DNA of 5,920 nt from Kiritimatiellia bacterium (lineage in GTDB: Bacteria > Verrucomicrobiota > Kiritimatiellia > SLAD01). Both the position numbers and the translations under genes were made by a program. The notes beneath the pieces were generated by a model. That model saw only the letters and a program-made list of their open reading frames with translations, was not told the origin of the DNA and did not search any database. Numbering within the stretch: position 1 is the stretch's first letter; each line of letters opens with the position of its first letter. The DNA lies in the NCBI GenBank assembly GCA_007127595.1, contig SKZA01000103.1, forward strand, positions 1 to 5,920, written 5' to 3'. Below, piece by piece: positions 1 to 5,767 of this stretch.

Positions 1-55
1 CCATTGGCCCGTCCGTGCACCCATCCAGTCGTCCATCCGTCCACTCCCCCGCTCT
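1..55. repeat. Degenerate GGACGGA-like short repeat downstream of ilvN
   Basis: Read on the minus strand, the bases after the ilvN stop are low-complexity and built from related 7-base units (GGACGGA, TGGACGA, CTGGATG, then a divergent unit, then GGACGGG). I see no start codon with a ribosome site, no convincing stem-loop and no T-run that would make an intrinsic terminator. It looks like intergenic filler between ilvN and whatever follows (often ilvC in this kind of operon, but that lies outside the window). The repeat is short and imperfect, and may continue beyond the left edge. Confidence 0.35.
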
Positions 56-556
56 TCAGGTGACTTCTTCGCCGCGGGCCATGATGACCTTGCCCGTCCG
101 GACCAGTTCGATGATGCGGAATTTGTTCAGCATGCGGATCAACGCGTCCAGCTTATCCGTGTCGCCCGTAACCATCATGATCAGGGACGCTTCGGTGATA
201 TCCACCACCTTGCACCCGAAATGTTCGACCAACTGAAGGACTTCGCCTCGGGCGTCCGCGTCCACACCGACTTTGATAAGCGCCAGCTCCTTGCTGACCA
301 CGTTTTCGCTCGAGTGATCGAAACAGTGCAGCACGTCGATGAGCTTGTTGGCCTGCTTGATGATCTGGTCCAACCCGTCCGGCTTGCCTTTCGCGGCAAT
401 GGTCATACGGGAATAGTGTCCATCCATCGCGGGCGACACGACCAGCGAATCGATATTGAACCCCCGTCGCGCGAATACCTGGGCGATACGCGCCAGGACG
501 CCCGGTTTGTTGGCCACGTACAAACTGATGGTGTGCAGATCGCTGTTGTTTTTCAT
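56..556 (-). CDS. ilvN: Acetolactate synthase small (regulatory) subunit
   Basis: This is the regulatory subunit of acetolactate (acetohydroxyacid) synthase, the first common enzyme of valine, leucine and isoleucine synthesis. It activates the large subunit and confers feedback inhibition, usually by valine. The 166-residue length is normal for the IlvN/IlvH family. Residues about 8-80 form an ACT domain: the opening HTISLYVANKPGVLARIAQVF, with the N-K-P-G-V-L turn, and SRMTIAAKG near residues 49-57 are typical. Residues about 85-160 match the family's C-terminal domain (ALIKVGVDADARGEVLQLV, then VVDITEASLIMMVTGD). The frame is intact and ends in TGA. It lies 48 bp downstream of ilvB on the same strand, so co-transcription is expected. 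The ATG at 554-556 is supported by an AAGGA 10 nt upstream. The symbol could equally be ilvH; family assignment is secure. Confidence 0.95.
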   Translation of the reverse strand: MKNNSDLHTISLYVANKPGVLARIAQVFARRGFNIDSLVVSPAMDGHYSRMTIAAKGKPDGLDQIIKQANKLIDVLHCFDHSSENVVSKELALIKVGVDADARGEVLQLVEHFGCKVVDITEASLIMMVTGDTDKLDALIRMLNKFRIIELVRTGKVIMARGEEVT

Positions 557-566
557 GCGTTTGCGT

Positions 567-571
567 TCCTT
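567..571 (-). promoter_or_regulatory. Ribosome binding site of ilvN
   Basis: AAGGA on the minus strand, ending 10 nt before the ilvN ATG, a slightly long spacing. It sits in the 48-bp ilvB-ilvN gap within TTTGAAAAGGA (567-577). The same 11 bases occur in front of ilvB (2421-2431). Confidence 0.6.
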
Positions 572-604
572 TTCAAAGATAAGCGGGATTGTCGGCGAAC
601 CGGA

Positions 605-1897
605 TCAGGTGGAACCGGTCGGTTTTTCAAGGCGCGTCTTGGGCGCTTCAAGGATCATGTCCTCCAAGGCCTTCCCTGCGGGAATCATCGGATACACATT
701 ATCCTCTTTCACGCATTCCGCGTTGATGACGCAAGGACCGTCATTGTAGTCCATGGCGCGTTTCAAGACCTTCTTCACGTCGGCCGGGCGCTTCAAGGTG
801 AATCCTTTGGCGCCGGGGAAGGTATCCGCCATCTTCGCAAAGTCGGGATTGCCCTCCAGATCGACGCCGCTTTTGCGGTCTTCGAAGAAGAGCTCTTGCC
901 ACTGGCGCACCATGCCCAGGTAATGGTTGTTCAAGACCAAGACCTTGACCGGCAACTTATGAACACACGCCGTGGCCAATTCGCACATCGTCATCTGAAA
1001 ACCGCCATCACCGACAATGGCCCAGACCTGGTCATTAGGACAACCGAATGCCGCCCCCATCGCCGCCGGGAAACCGTAGCCCATGGTGCCCGCGCCGCCG
1101 GAACTCAACCACGTATGCGGCCGGTCCGATAGGCAGAACTGGGCCGCCCACATTTGGTGCTGTCCGACATCCGTAGAAATAATCGCCTTATGGTCGGTCA
1201 ATTTGTCCAACTCATCCAAGACATGCTGCATCTTCAGCCCGCCTTGCTTGCGGTATTTCAAGGGAAGCCGTTTCTTATAGTTGTCCAAGTGCTTCAGCCA
1301 GTCTTTCGTATCCAGCTTTCCGATATGTTTCCGCAATTCCGTCAGGATGACCCGCGCATCACCCACGCAATGATGGTGCACGTGAATCATCTTATGAATT
1401 TCCGCCGGATCGATATCGATATGAATCCGGGTGGCATTGCGACAGAAACGCGCCGGCTGGCCGACTATACGGTCGTCGTATCGCGAACCAATCGACATCA
1501 CCAGATCGCATTCGATCATGGCTTTGTTCGCGTACGCCGTCCCGTGCATGCCCAACATGCCAAGACTCAAGGGGTGCGTCTCGGGAAACACGCCCTTCCC
1601 GAGCAGGGTCGTCGTCACCGGCGCCCGCAAGGTTTCCGCCAACGCCACGAGTTCCTCCGTCGCATTGGCAATCAAGGCGCCGTGACCGGCCAACAGCACT
1701 GGCTTCTTTGAGCGACTCAGCGCTTCCGCAATATCCATGATGGAGGAGAGGTCCGTTGTGATCTCCGGCTTGTAGCCCGGCAAGTCCATTTCCGGATCCA
1801 AGTCCGCAGTGCACGGCCCCGAACTGATGTCCTTCGGCACATCAATCAAGACCGGGCCCGGCCGGCCCGTGCGAGCGATATGAAAGGCTTCTTTCAC
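605..1897 (-). CDS. ilvB: IlvB C-terminal fragment (central and TPP-binding domains)
   Basis: This is the open frame downstream of the in-frame stop; a GTG at 1895-1897 is the first plausible start, giving 430 residues. Family-like sequence begins earlier, directly after the stop at 1930, so the GTG is probably not a natural start, and I see no good ribosome site before it. Residues about 65-190 are the central domain (PVLLAGHGALIANAT, LGMLGMHGTAYANKA, DIDPAEIHK). The TPP domain follows, with GAGTMGYGFPAAMGAAFG near 268-285, the GDG of the metal/TPP motif at 296-298 and the matching NN at 323-324, then YLGMVRQWQELFF. All expected cofactor motifs of the half are present. Alone it lacks the Pyr domain and its catalytic glutamate, so it should not be an active enzyme unless the N-terminal piece complements it. 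The stop is TGA. Confidence 0.85.
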   Translation of the reverse strand: MKEAFHIARTGRPGPVLIDVPKDISSGPCTADLDPEMDLPGYKPEITTDLSSIMDIAEALSRSKKPVLLAGHGALIANATEELVALAETLRAPVTTTLLGKGVFPETHPLSLGMLGMHGTAYANKAMIECDLVMSIGSRYDDRIVGQPARFCRNATRIHIDIDPAEIHKMIHVHHHCVGDARVILTELRKHIGKLDTKDWLKHLDNYKKRLPLKYRKQGGLKMQHVLDELDKLTDHKAIISTDVGQHQMWAAQFCLSDRPHTWLSSGGAGTMGYGFPAAMGAAFGCPNDQVWAIVGDGGFQMTMCELATACVHKLPVKVLVLNNHYLGMVRQWQELFFEDRKSGVDLEGNPDFAKMADTFPGAKGFTLKRPADVKKVLKRAMDYNDGPCVINAECVKEDNVYPMIPAGKALEDMILEAPKTRLEKPTGST

Positions 1898-1930
1898 GAC
1901 GCGCGGTAGATCGTTTGTATTTTTGACGAG

Positions 1931-1933
1931 TTA
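1931..1933 (-). other. Premature in-frame TAA inside ilvB
   Basis: The plus strand reads tta within gagttaactg, giving TAA on the coding strand in the same frame as both flanking open pieces: (1931-1898)/3 is exactly 11 codons before the downstream GTG. The conserved surroundings (KHS before, LVKNTNDLP after) show that it replaces a sense codon, probably Tyr. Confidence 0.9.
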
Positions 1934-2413
1934 ACTGTGCTTCACGACCGGCATGGTCAGCCCGAACACATCCGCTTCCTGGAAGGCGTCTTTACCAAGC
2001 ATCGTGGAGATCGTCTGACCGGTGATGACCACCATCGGCACGGAGTCCATGTGCGCGGTCATGATGCCGGTAATGGTGTTGGTCGCTCCCGGGCCACTCG
2101 TCACCAGCACCACACCCGGCTTCCCCGTCGCACGGGCATAGCCGTCCGCCATGTGGGTTGCTCCCTGCTCGTGACGGACCAGCACCAGCTTGATCTTCGT
2201 GCCCGTCGTGACGAGCGCGTCAAAAATCGGTATCGCCGCGCCGCCCGACAAGCCCCAGATGTACTCGACGCCTTCCATTTCCAGCCGTTTGACAAGCGCC
2301 TGAGCCCCATCCATCACTTCCGGGCTGACACTCGGTTTGACGTCAATCGCGGGTCTATCCGACTGCGCAGTCGCGTTCAGGGGGCGTTCAACTGTCTCAA
2401 GTCCTGTGGCCAT
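1931..2413 (-). CDS. ilvB: IlvB N-terminal fragment (Pyr domain), ends at premature TAA
   Basis: This 160-residue open piece holds most of the N-terminal TPP-binding (Pyr) domain of acetolactate synthase. After a variable 30-residue leader come WGLSGGAAIPIFDAL (53-67), the RHEQGATHMADGYARATG block (80-97) with the catalytic TPP-activating glutamate at 82, VTSGPGATN (104-112) and DAFQEADVFGL (142-152). Translation ends after KHS at TAA 1931-1933, where relatives continue with an aromatic residue and LV. The ATG at 2411-2413 is well supported by AGGAG six bases upstream. The first glycine motif reads LSGGA where most family members I recall have YPGGA or IPGGS. The product as written is too short to be a working enzyme. 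Confidence 0.85.
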   Translation of the reverse strand: MATGLETVERPLNATAQSDRPAIDVKPSVSPEVMDGAQALVKRLEMEGVEYIWGLSGGAAIPIFDALVTTGTKIKLVLVRHEQGATHMADGYARATGKPGVVLVTSGPGATNTITGIMTAHMDSVPMVVITGQTISTMLGKDAFQEADVFGLTMPVVKHS

Positions 2414-2419
2414 GTCTTT

Positions 2420-2424
2420 CTCCT
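2420..2424 (-). promoter_or_regulatory. Ribosome binding site of ilvB
   Basis: AGGAG on the minus strand, six bases before ATG 2411-2413. This strong, well-placed site fixes the ilvB start and argues against the internal Met at codon 34. Confidence 0.75.
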
Positions 2425-2485
2425 TTTCAAATCAGATTCGCGTCAAACTATCATCATTTGTCGCAATGGCAAGCCCAATATTACA

Positions 2486-2520
2486 AATTTCAGAGAAACT
2501 TTAGCATGATAGCTGAAATT
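2486..2520. repeat. Inverted repeat upstream of ilvB
   Basis: Perfect 8-bp arms AATTTCAG (2486-2493) and CTGAAATT (2513-2520) flank 19 bases. A second, overlapping near-palindrome TTTAGC-ATGATA-GCTGAA lies at 2500-2517 with one mismatched pair. On the ilv transcript side the stem would be weak (AU-rich) and no U-run follows, so it is not an intrinsic terminator. It lies about 75-110 bp upstream of the ilvB start, a reasonable place for an operator, but may be chance in AT-rich DNA. Confidence 0.3.
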
Positions 2521-2670
2521 AGCAGGAAATATAAGCCATAAAGAAAACAAAACCGCGACCAGATTGATATTAATTGACAAATACTTACAGGCATAGATTG
2601 GAAACAAGCAGCGTAATACTGAATCTCCACTTTCTTGTTGATAAAAAAATGACAACAGGACATAGTGGTT

Positions 2671-2685
2671 TGCATGTCACGTGCA
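2671..2685. repeat. Near-palindrome over the regulator start codon
   Basis: TGCATGTCACGTGCA is a 15-base near-palindrome centred on 2678; only the fifth and eleventh bases fail to pair. It contains the ATG at 2674-2676. An autoregulatory operator is possible, but known Fur-family boxes are usually AT-rich, so chance is at least as likely. Confidence 0.2.
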
Positions 2686-3084
2686 AGCAAGACGCCTCGT
2701 TCTTTGCCCGGCCAACGCCAGACCAAGCAGCGGATATTGGTCTACGAGGTCATTCGCCGAGCGGAAGGGCCGTTGACGGTACCCGAGATTCACGCCCTGG
2801 TCCTCAGGCAAATGCCGAAAACGGGCATCGCAACGGTGTATCGGACAGTAAAACTCCTGTCCGATTCCGAATGGATTAAAGCCGTAATTATGCCGAGCGG
2901 CGAAACACGCTACGAAAGCGCGGATTTGGCGCATCATCATCACTTTCAGTGCAAGACCTGCGGGCAAGTATTCGACATCGATCACTGCCCCATGTCCATG
3001 CCCAAGGGTTCAGAACTGCCCGGCGGCTTTGTGCTACACGAGCACGAAATCACGATGTACGGTGTCTGTCCCCGGTGTAAGTAG
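2674..3084 (+). CDS. Fur-superfamily metal-dependent transcriptional repressor
   Basis: A cytoplasmic DNA-binding repressor of the Fur/Zur/PerR superfamily, 136 residues from ATG 2674, a normal length. An in-frame GTG at 2665 would add three residues and sits 4 nt after AGGA (2657-2660), whereas the ATG is 13 nt away; I prefer the ATG on codon grounds, without certainty. The N-terminal half is the winged helix: QRQTKQRILVYEVI, then PLTVPEIHALV, and the recognition helix TGIATVYRTVKLL. The C-terminal half has RYES, the cluster HHHHFQCKTCG and HEHEITMYGVCPRC, giving two CxxC pairs (Cys96/99 and Cys135/138, GTG numbering) typical of the structural zinc site, with further His, Asp and Glu for a sensing site. 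Those ligands do not tell Zur from Fur, PerR or Mur. It converges with the metal transporter operon, 3 bp apart, which favours a role in divalent-metal homeostasis, perhaps zinc or manganese. Confidence 0.9.
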   Translation: MSRASKTPRSLPGQRQTKQRILVYEVIRRAEGPLTVPEIHALVLRQMPKTGIATVYRTVKLLSDSEWIKAVIMPSGETRYESADLAHHHHFQCKTCGQVFDIDHCPMSMPKGSELPGGFVLHEHEITMYGVCPRCK

Positions 3085-3100
3085 CGGCTATTTCTCCGGG
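3071..3100. terminator. Imperfect hairpin at the convergent gene junction
   Basis: CCCGG (3071-3075) pairs with CCGGG (3096-3100), and AAGTAG (3079-3084) pairs with CTATTT (3088-3093) through one G-T pair, leaving a CGG loop and a 3x2 internal loop. The core TAGCGGCTA is a perfect 9-base palindrome whose ends are the TAG stop codons of the two converging genes. No U-run follows on either strand, so it is not a textbook intrinsic terminator. It could still mark or protect both 3' ends. Confidence 0.35.
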
Positions 3101-4398
3101 ATATCCTTCCCCTGCGGGTCGAGCCGCGGCGAGCCGGTCTTACGAATCAAGCGGTCACGCATCTCAGTTGAAGTGACGTGTTCAAGGCGCTCGGCTGTAT
3201 CGTGCACATGGGTGAGCGGCAACTTCGCAAAATCGTGCAGGTAAATCTCCCATAATCGGTGCGACCGGATCAGCGCCCTGCCCGCCTTCAACCCATCTTC
3301 CGTGGTCTGGACCCCACCGTTCACCTGCCGAACCAATCCCTCGCGTGATAAGCGCATCACCGCCTTTCTGCGCATGACACGTCCGATGAACAGGTGTCGT
3401 TCCAGATCCTCATTCGAAACAAGAGGCGCAGGTTCGCCCTTGAGTTCATGGACGCGGTACAGATAGCCGAGCATATCTTCCGAAAGCACGCGCAAGGCCG
3501 TACGCGCGCGATAGCGCGCCCGGCTGATCAGTCCCTCGTTCGGCGCAAAGAAGAAGGCCAGGGTGAAACAGAGGCCGCTCACCACCGCCATGCTGCCGGC
3601 CGTCGTCGTGTCCGGGTACCCCCACAAGCGCGGCACGGTAATGGCCGCGAGATGTCCGCCGACCGCCGAAATGACGGCCACCACGACGCTGACCCACAAC
3701 ATGGCCTTTAGCGAACGCGTACACAGAAAAGCCGTCGCGCCCGGCACAATCAACATGGCGATCACGAGGATACTGCCCACGCTTTCGAAAGCAGCCACGG
3801 CGGTGACCGCCACCAACGTCATGAGGATGTAATGAAGCAGGTCGGGGCGGTACCCCATGGTTCCGGCGAGTTTCTCGTCGAATGACGTAATCAGCAGTTC
3901 CTTGTAGCACAACCCGATGAAGAGGCTGTTGACGAGCAGCATGACCCCGAGCATGAGGGCCGCCCGCGGCACGACCAACCCGCCCCACTCCACCGTGTAC
4001 AGCGGCGTCAATTCAATGGCCCCATACAGGACACAGTTCGGGTCCAGATCCACCGCGTCCGCCCCGCGCACAATAATGATCAGGCCCAGGGCGAATAAGA
4101 TGGTAAACACCACGCCCATGGACGCGCCTTCGTCCACCCGCCCGTAGCGCGTCAGTCCCTGCGTGCACAACGCGGTCATCACCCCCACGAGCGCCGCGCC
4201 CGCGAACATGACCCAACTGCCCCGCGACCCCGTGTAGAGAAACGCGAGCGCCAGGCCCGGCAGGACGGCGTGACTGATGGCGTCCCCCATCATGCTCAAC
4301 TTGCGCAGCACGAGATAATTTCCGAGCAGCGCGCAGGACACGGCGCAAAGCACCCCCACAATGACAATCCATGTGTCGAGCATCGTCCAGTCCATCAT
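3088..4398 (-). CDS. Metal ABC transporter permease fused to a DtxR/MntR-like domain (TroD-type)
   Basis: Inner-membrane permease of the ABC-3 family (Mn/Zn/Fe importers, TroD/MntD/ZnuB type), 436 residues, where stand-alone permeases have about 270-300. Residues 1-290 are the membrane domain with several hydrophobic helices and the signature GDAISHAVLPGLALAF (38-53), ESVGSILVIAMLIVPGATAF (205-224) and a final helix near 265-285. Residues about 303-436 resemble a DtxR-type repressor: a winged helix (LYRVHEL, then RRKAVMRLSREGLV and LTxxG-like TTEDG), then SHRLWEIYL and THVHDTAERLEHV. DtxR ligands His79, Glu83, His98, Glu105 and His106 match His380, Glu384, His399, Glu406 and His407. The DtxR Cys102 position is Glu403, as in MntR; the Met10 position is Gly311. 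No SH3-like domain follows. Its start overlaps the upstream permease gene (ATGA). GGAGG is 4 nt from the first ATG and 7 nt from the second (4393-4395), so the second may be used. The metal is unresolved. Confidence 0.88.
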   Translation of the reverse strand: MMDWTMLDTWIVIVGVLCAVSCALLGNYLVLRKLSMMGDAISHAVLPGLALAFLYTGSRGSWVMFAGAALVGVMTALCTQGLTRYGRVDEGASMGVVFTILFALGLIIIVRGADAVDLDPNCVLYGAIELTPLYTVEWGGLVVPRAALMLGVMLLVNSLFIGLCYKELLITSFDEKLAGTMGYRPDLLHYILMTLVAVTAVAAFESVGSILVIAMLIVPGATAFLCTRSLKAMLWVSVVVAVISAVGGHLAAITVPRLWGYPDTTTAGSMAVVSGLCFTLAFFFAPNEGLISRARYRARTALRVLSEDMLGYLYRVHELKGEPAPLVSNEDLERHLFIGRVMRRKAVMRLSREGLVRQVNGGVQTTEDGLKAGRALIRSHRLWEIYLHDFAKLPLTHVHDTAERLEHVTSTEMRDRLIRKTGSPRLDPQGKDIPEK

Positions 4399-5765
4399 CC
4401 GTCCTCCGCTCGACGCCGCCGTCCGGCGCCGCCCTGTGCGGGCAGGTCGATGGGATGCGGACTGGGCGGAACCACGTGCCCAGCCATGCGGCCCACATGC
4501 AATTCTTCCAAGTGCGCCACGAGCGCTTCGCCAAGCACGTGCTCGATCTGGTCGGCATTACGGTCCACATGATGGGGCGCCACTTCCGCATACTGAATGA
4601 GATACTCTTCCCACAAGCGATGGTTTCGCACGATTTCAGCGGCGCGCCTTTTCCCATCCTCCGTTAATCGCAGGACGCCGTCCGTCATGGGACGAATCCA
4701 GCCGTCCCGCTGAACACGGCGTAAGACCCGCTTCAGGAAGCCGCGCGACCAGCTCCGCGAAACTTGCAGATCGGCGAGCGGCATCGCCGTGCCCCGCTGC
4801 TCTTCCCACTCATACAGCGTACGGATCACATGCTGACCCGCCGTCTTCCAGCGTAAGCGGTTCATGTGCAACCAGCGCCGCAACAGACCGCGCGCCTTGC
4901 CAAAGATCATGCTGACACAAAAGAAGACACCGGCGACGACGACGATGATTGCACCCGCCGGCATACGCGGAATCAGCGCGCTGATCGCCGCGCCGAGCAC
5001 ACCGCTCAAGGCCCCCATCAGGGCTGACAGCACCAGCATCACGCGCAGGTTATCCGTCCAGAATCGCGCGGCCGCGGGGGGGATGATCAGGAGCGCAATG
5101 ATCAGGATCAGCCCGACGGCCTGTAAACCGGTCACGACTGTCAGCACAATCAGCCCCATCAAGGCGGCGTCGAGCATACGAACGGGATATCCCTGCGAAC
5201 CGGCGAACTCCTGATCGAAACACAGGATCGCCAGCTCCTTGAAGAGGAACAGTGTGGCCAACAGAATGACCGTTGCCATGCCGGCGATCAGCCACGCATC
5301 GGCGGCAAGCATCGAAGCGGTCTTGCCGTAGATAAAGGATTCCAAACCGGCGGCATGCCCCAGTTTCATCTTCTGGATGACGCCGAGCAACGCCATACCC
5401 AGGCCGAAGTAGACGCTCAGCACGATACCGAGCGCCGCATCTTCCTTCAGGCGCGTGGCGTGGCGGATGGCGAGTATCGTGCCCATGCCCGCCACACCGG
5501 CCACACTTGCCCCCAGCAACAATCCGGGCAACGATTTCCCGTCACCGCCCCCCAACGTCATGAAGATAAAGGCCAGAGCGATGCCGGGCAACGTTGCGTG
5601 ACTCGCGGCATCGCCCACCAAGGCCCGCTTTCGCAACAAGGTAAAACAACCGATCACCCCGGAGGCCAGACCAAGCAACAGCGCGCCCAACATGACCACG
5701 CGCGTATTGTAATCCGCGAGGGTGAGCACACGGATAACCTCGCCCAGTTCCGGAAACATGTTCAT
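4395..5765 (-). CDS. Metal ABC transporter permease fused to a DtxR-like domain (TroC-type)
   Basis: Second ABC-3 family permease of the importer (TroC/MntC type), 456 residues. The membrane part spans about 20-290: LLRKRALVGDAASHATLPGI (43-62) carries the family GDxxSHAxLPG signature, and ALLIIPPAAARFW (224-236) is the conserved late helix motif. From about 308 a DtxR-like module follows: helix GQHVIRTLYEWEE, an Arg-rich putative recognition segment RGFLKRVLRRVQRDGW (341-356), LRLTEDGKRRA, then NHRLWEEYL and VDRNADQIEHV. By alignment to DtxR, Met10 is His312, His79 is His382, Glu83 is Glu386, His98 is Asp401, Cys102 is Asp405, and Glu105/His106 are Glu408/His409. The tail (SPHPIDLP, then Gly/Arg-rich) resembles the CPHGxPIP end of the repressor core. 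The gene begins 2 bp after the ATPase stop. ATG 5763-5765 has no strong ribosome site, so translation is probably coupled; an ATG two codons later is possible. The membrane domain is secure; whether the fused module still binds DNA is not known. Confidence 0.88.
   Translation of the reverse strand: MNMFPELGEVIRVLTLADYNTRVVMLGALLLGLASGVIGCFTLLRKRALVGDAASHATLPGIALAFIFMTLGGGDGKSLPGLLLGASVAGVAGMGTILAIRHATRLKEDAALGIVLSVYFGLGMALLGVIQKMKLGHAAGLESFIYGKTASMLAADAWLIAGMATVILLATLFLFKELAILCFDQEFAGSQGYPVRMLDAALMGLIVLTVVTGLQAVGLILIIALLIIPPAAARFWTDNLRVMLVLSALMGALSGVLGAAISALIPRMPAGAIIVVVAGVFFCVSMIFGKARGLLRRWLHMNRLRWKTAGQHVIRTLYEWEEQRGTAMPLADLQVSRSWSRGFLKRVLRRVQRDGWIRPMTDGVLRLTEDGKRRAAEIVRNHRLWEEYLIQYAEVAPHHVDRNADQIEHVLGEALVAHLEELHVGRMAGHVVPPSPHPIDLPAQGGAGRRRRAEDG
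4403..4407 (-). promoter_or_regulatory. Ribosome binding site of the distal permease gene
   Basis: GGAGG on the minus strand, inside the end of the preceding permease gene. It is 4 nt from ATG 4396-4398 and 7 nt from ATG 4393-4395; the latter spacing is more usual. Either way the start overlaps the upstream TGA (4395-4397), which implies translational coupling. Confidence 0.6.
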
Positions 5766-5767
5766 GT

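Larger units (their letters stand above)
605..2413 (-). pseudogene. ilvB: Acetolactate synthase large subunit, interrupted by one in-frame TAA
   Basis: This is the catalytic subunit of acetolactate synthase, a thiamine-diphosphate and FAD enzyme that condenses pyruvate with pyruvate or 2-oxobutyrate. Read through, the gene is 602 codons, about the normal family length, with the Pyr (N-terminal), central and TPP-binding C-terminal domains in order. Codon 161 (1931-1933) is TAA. Before it the frame reads MPVVKHS; after it, in the same frame, LVKNTNDLPRVVKEAF. Homologues, as I recall them, read KHSYLV or KHSFLV here, so a single base change in a Tyr codon (TAC or TAT to TAA) explains the stop. 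No bases are missing and the rest of the frame is open. It is either a genuine nonsense mutation or a sequencing or assembly error. TAA also ends the ATPase gene at 5768-5770, just before the next start codon, so stop-codon reassignment is unlikely. The two open pieces are listed separately. Confidence 0.8.
2414..2664. promoter_or_regulatory. AT-rich divergent intergenic region (ilvB / Fur-type regulator)
   Basis: These 250 bases separate the minus-strand ilvB from the plus-strand regulator gene and are much richer in A and T than the flanking genes. They must hold the promoters of both, but neither is clear-cut. On the plus strand a perfect TTGACA (2574-2579) could be a -35, but the best -10 is poor (TAGATT at 2595-2600, spacer only 15). 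On the minus strand TATATT (2528-2533 on the plus strand) could be an ilv -10 without a good -35. An inverted repeat at 2486-2520 is listed separately. I found no convincing riboswitch, T-box or attenuator. Confidence 0.55.

Noticed and set aside
221..1132. Long plus-strand open frame of 303 codons
   Set aside because: It runs antisense to ilvN and ilvB, both of which have clear family motifs on the minus strand. Its translation has no recognisable domain and is a by-product of GC-rich codon use.
1931..1933. TAA as a reassigned or read-through codon
   Set aside because: TAA ends the ATPase gene at 5768-5770, two bases before the next start codon, so it acts as a normal stop here. Only one internal TAA is present, and no recoding signal is visible. 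A point mutation or base-call error is simpler.
1937..2509. Plus-strand open frame of 190 codons
   Set aside because: Antisense shadow of the ilvB N-terminal half; His/Arg-rich translation with no domain and no ribosome site.
2574..2600. Confident promoter for the Fur-type gene from the perfect TTGACA
   Set aside because: The only -10-like hexamer at a possible distance (TAGATT) is a 4/6 match with a 15-base spacer, too weak to call as a promoter on its own.
2443..2655. Hydrophobic 70-codon frame upstream of ilvB, considered as a branched-chain attenuation leader peptide
   Set aside because: It would start at TTG with no ribosome site. Its Leu/Ile/Val content is spread out rather than in a run of control codons, and no terminator/antiterminator pair with a U-run follows.
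3446..3988. Alternative minus-strand frame of 180 codons within the distal permease gene
   Set aside because: It is an out-of-frame shadow with Arg/Gly/His-rich, motif-free translation; the permease frame has the conserved ABC-3 and DtxR-like motifs.
5076..5082. Run of seven G as a possible frameshift site in the proximal permease gene
   Set aside because: The frame continues with correct family motifs on both sides (ALLIIPP before, AAARFW after), so there is no sign of a length error.
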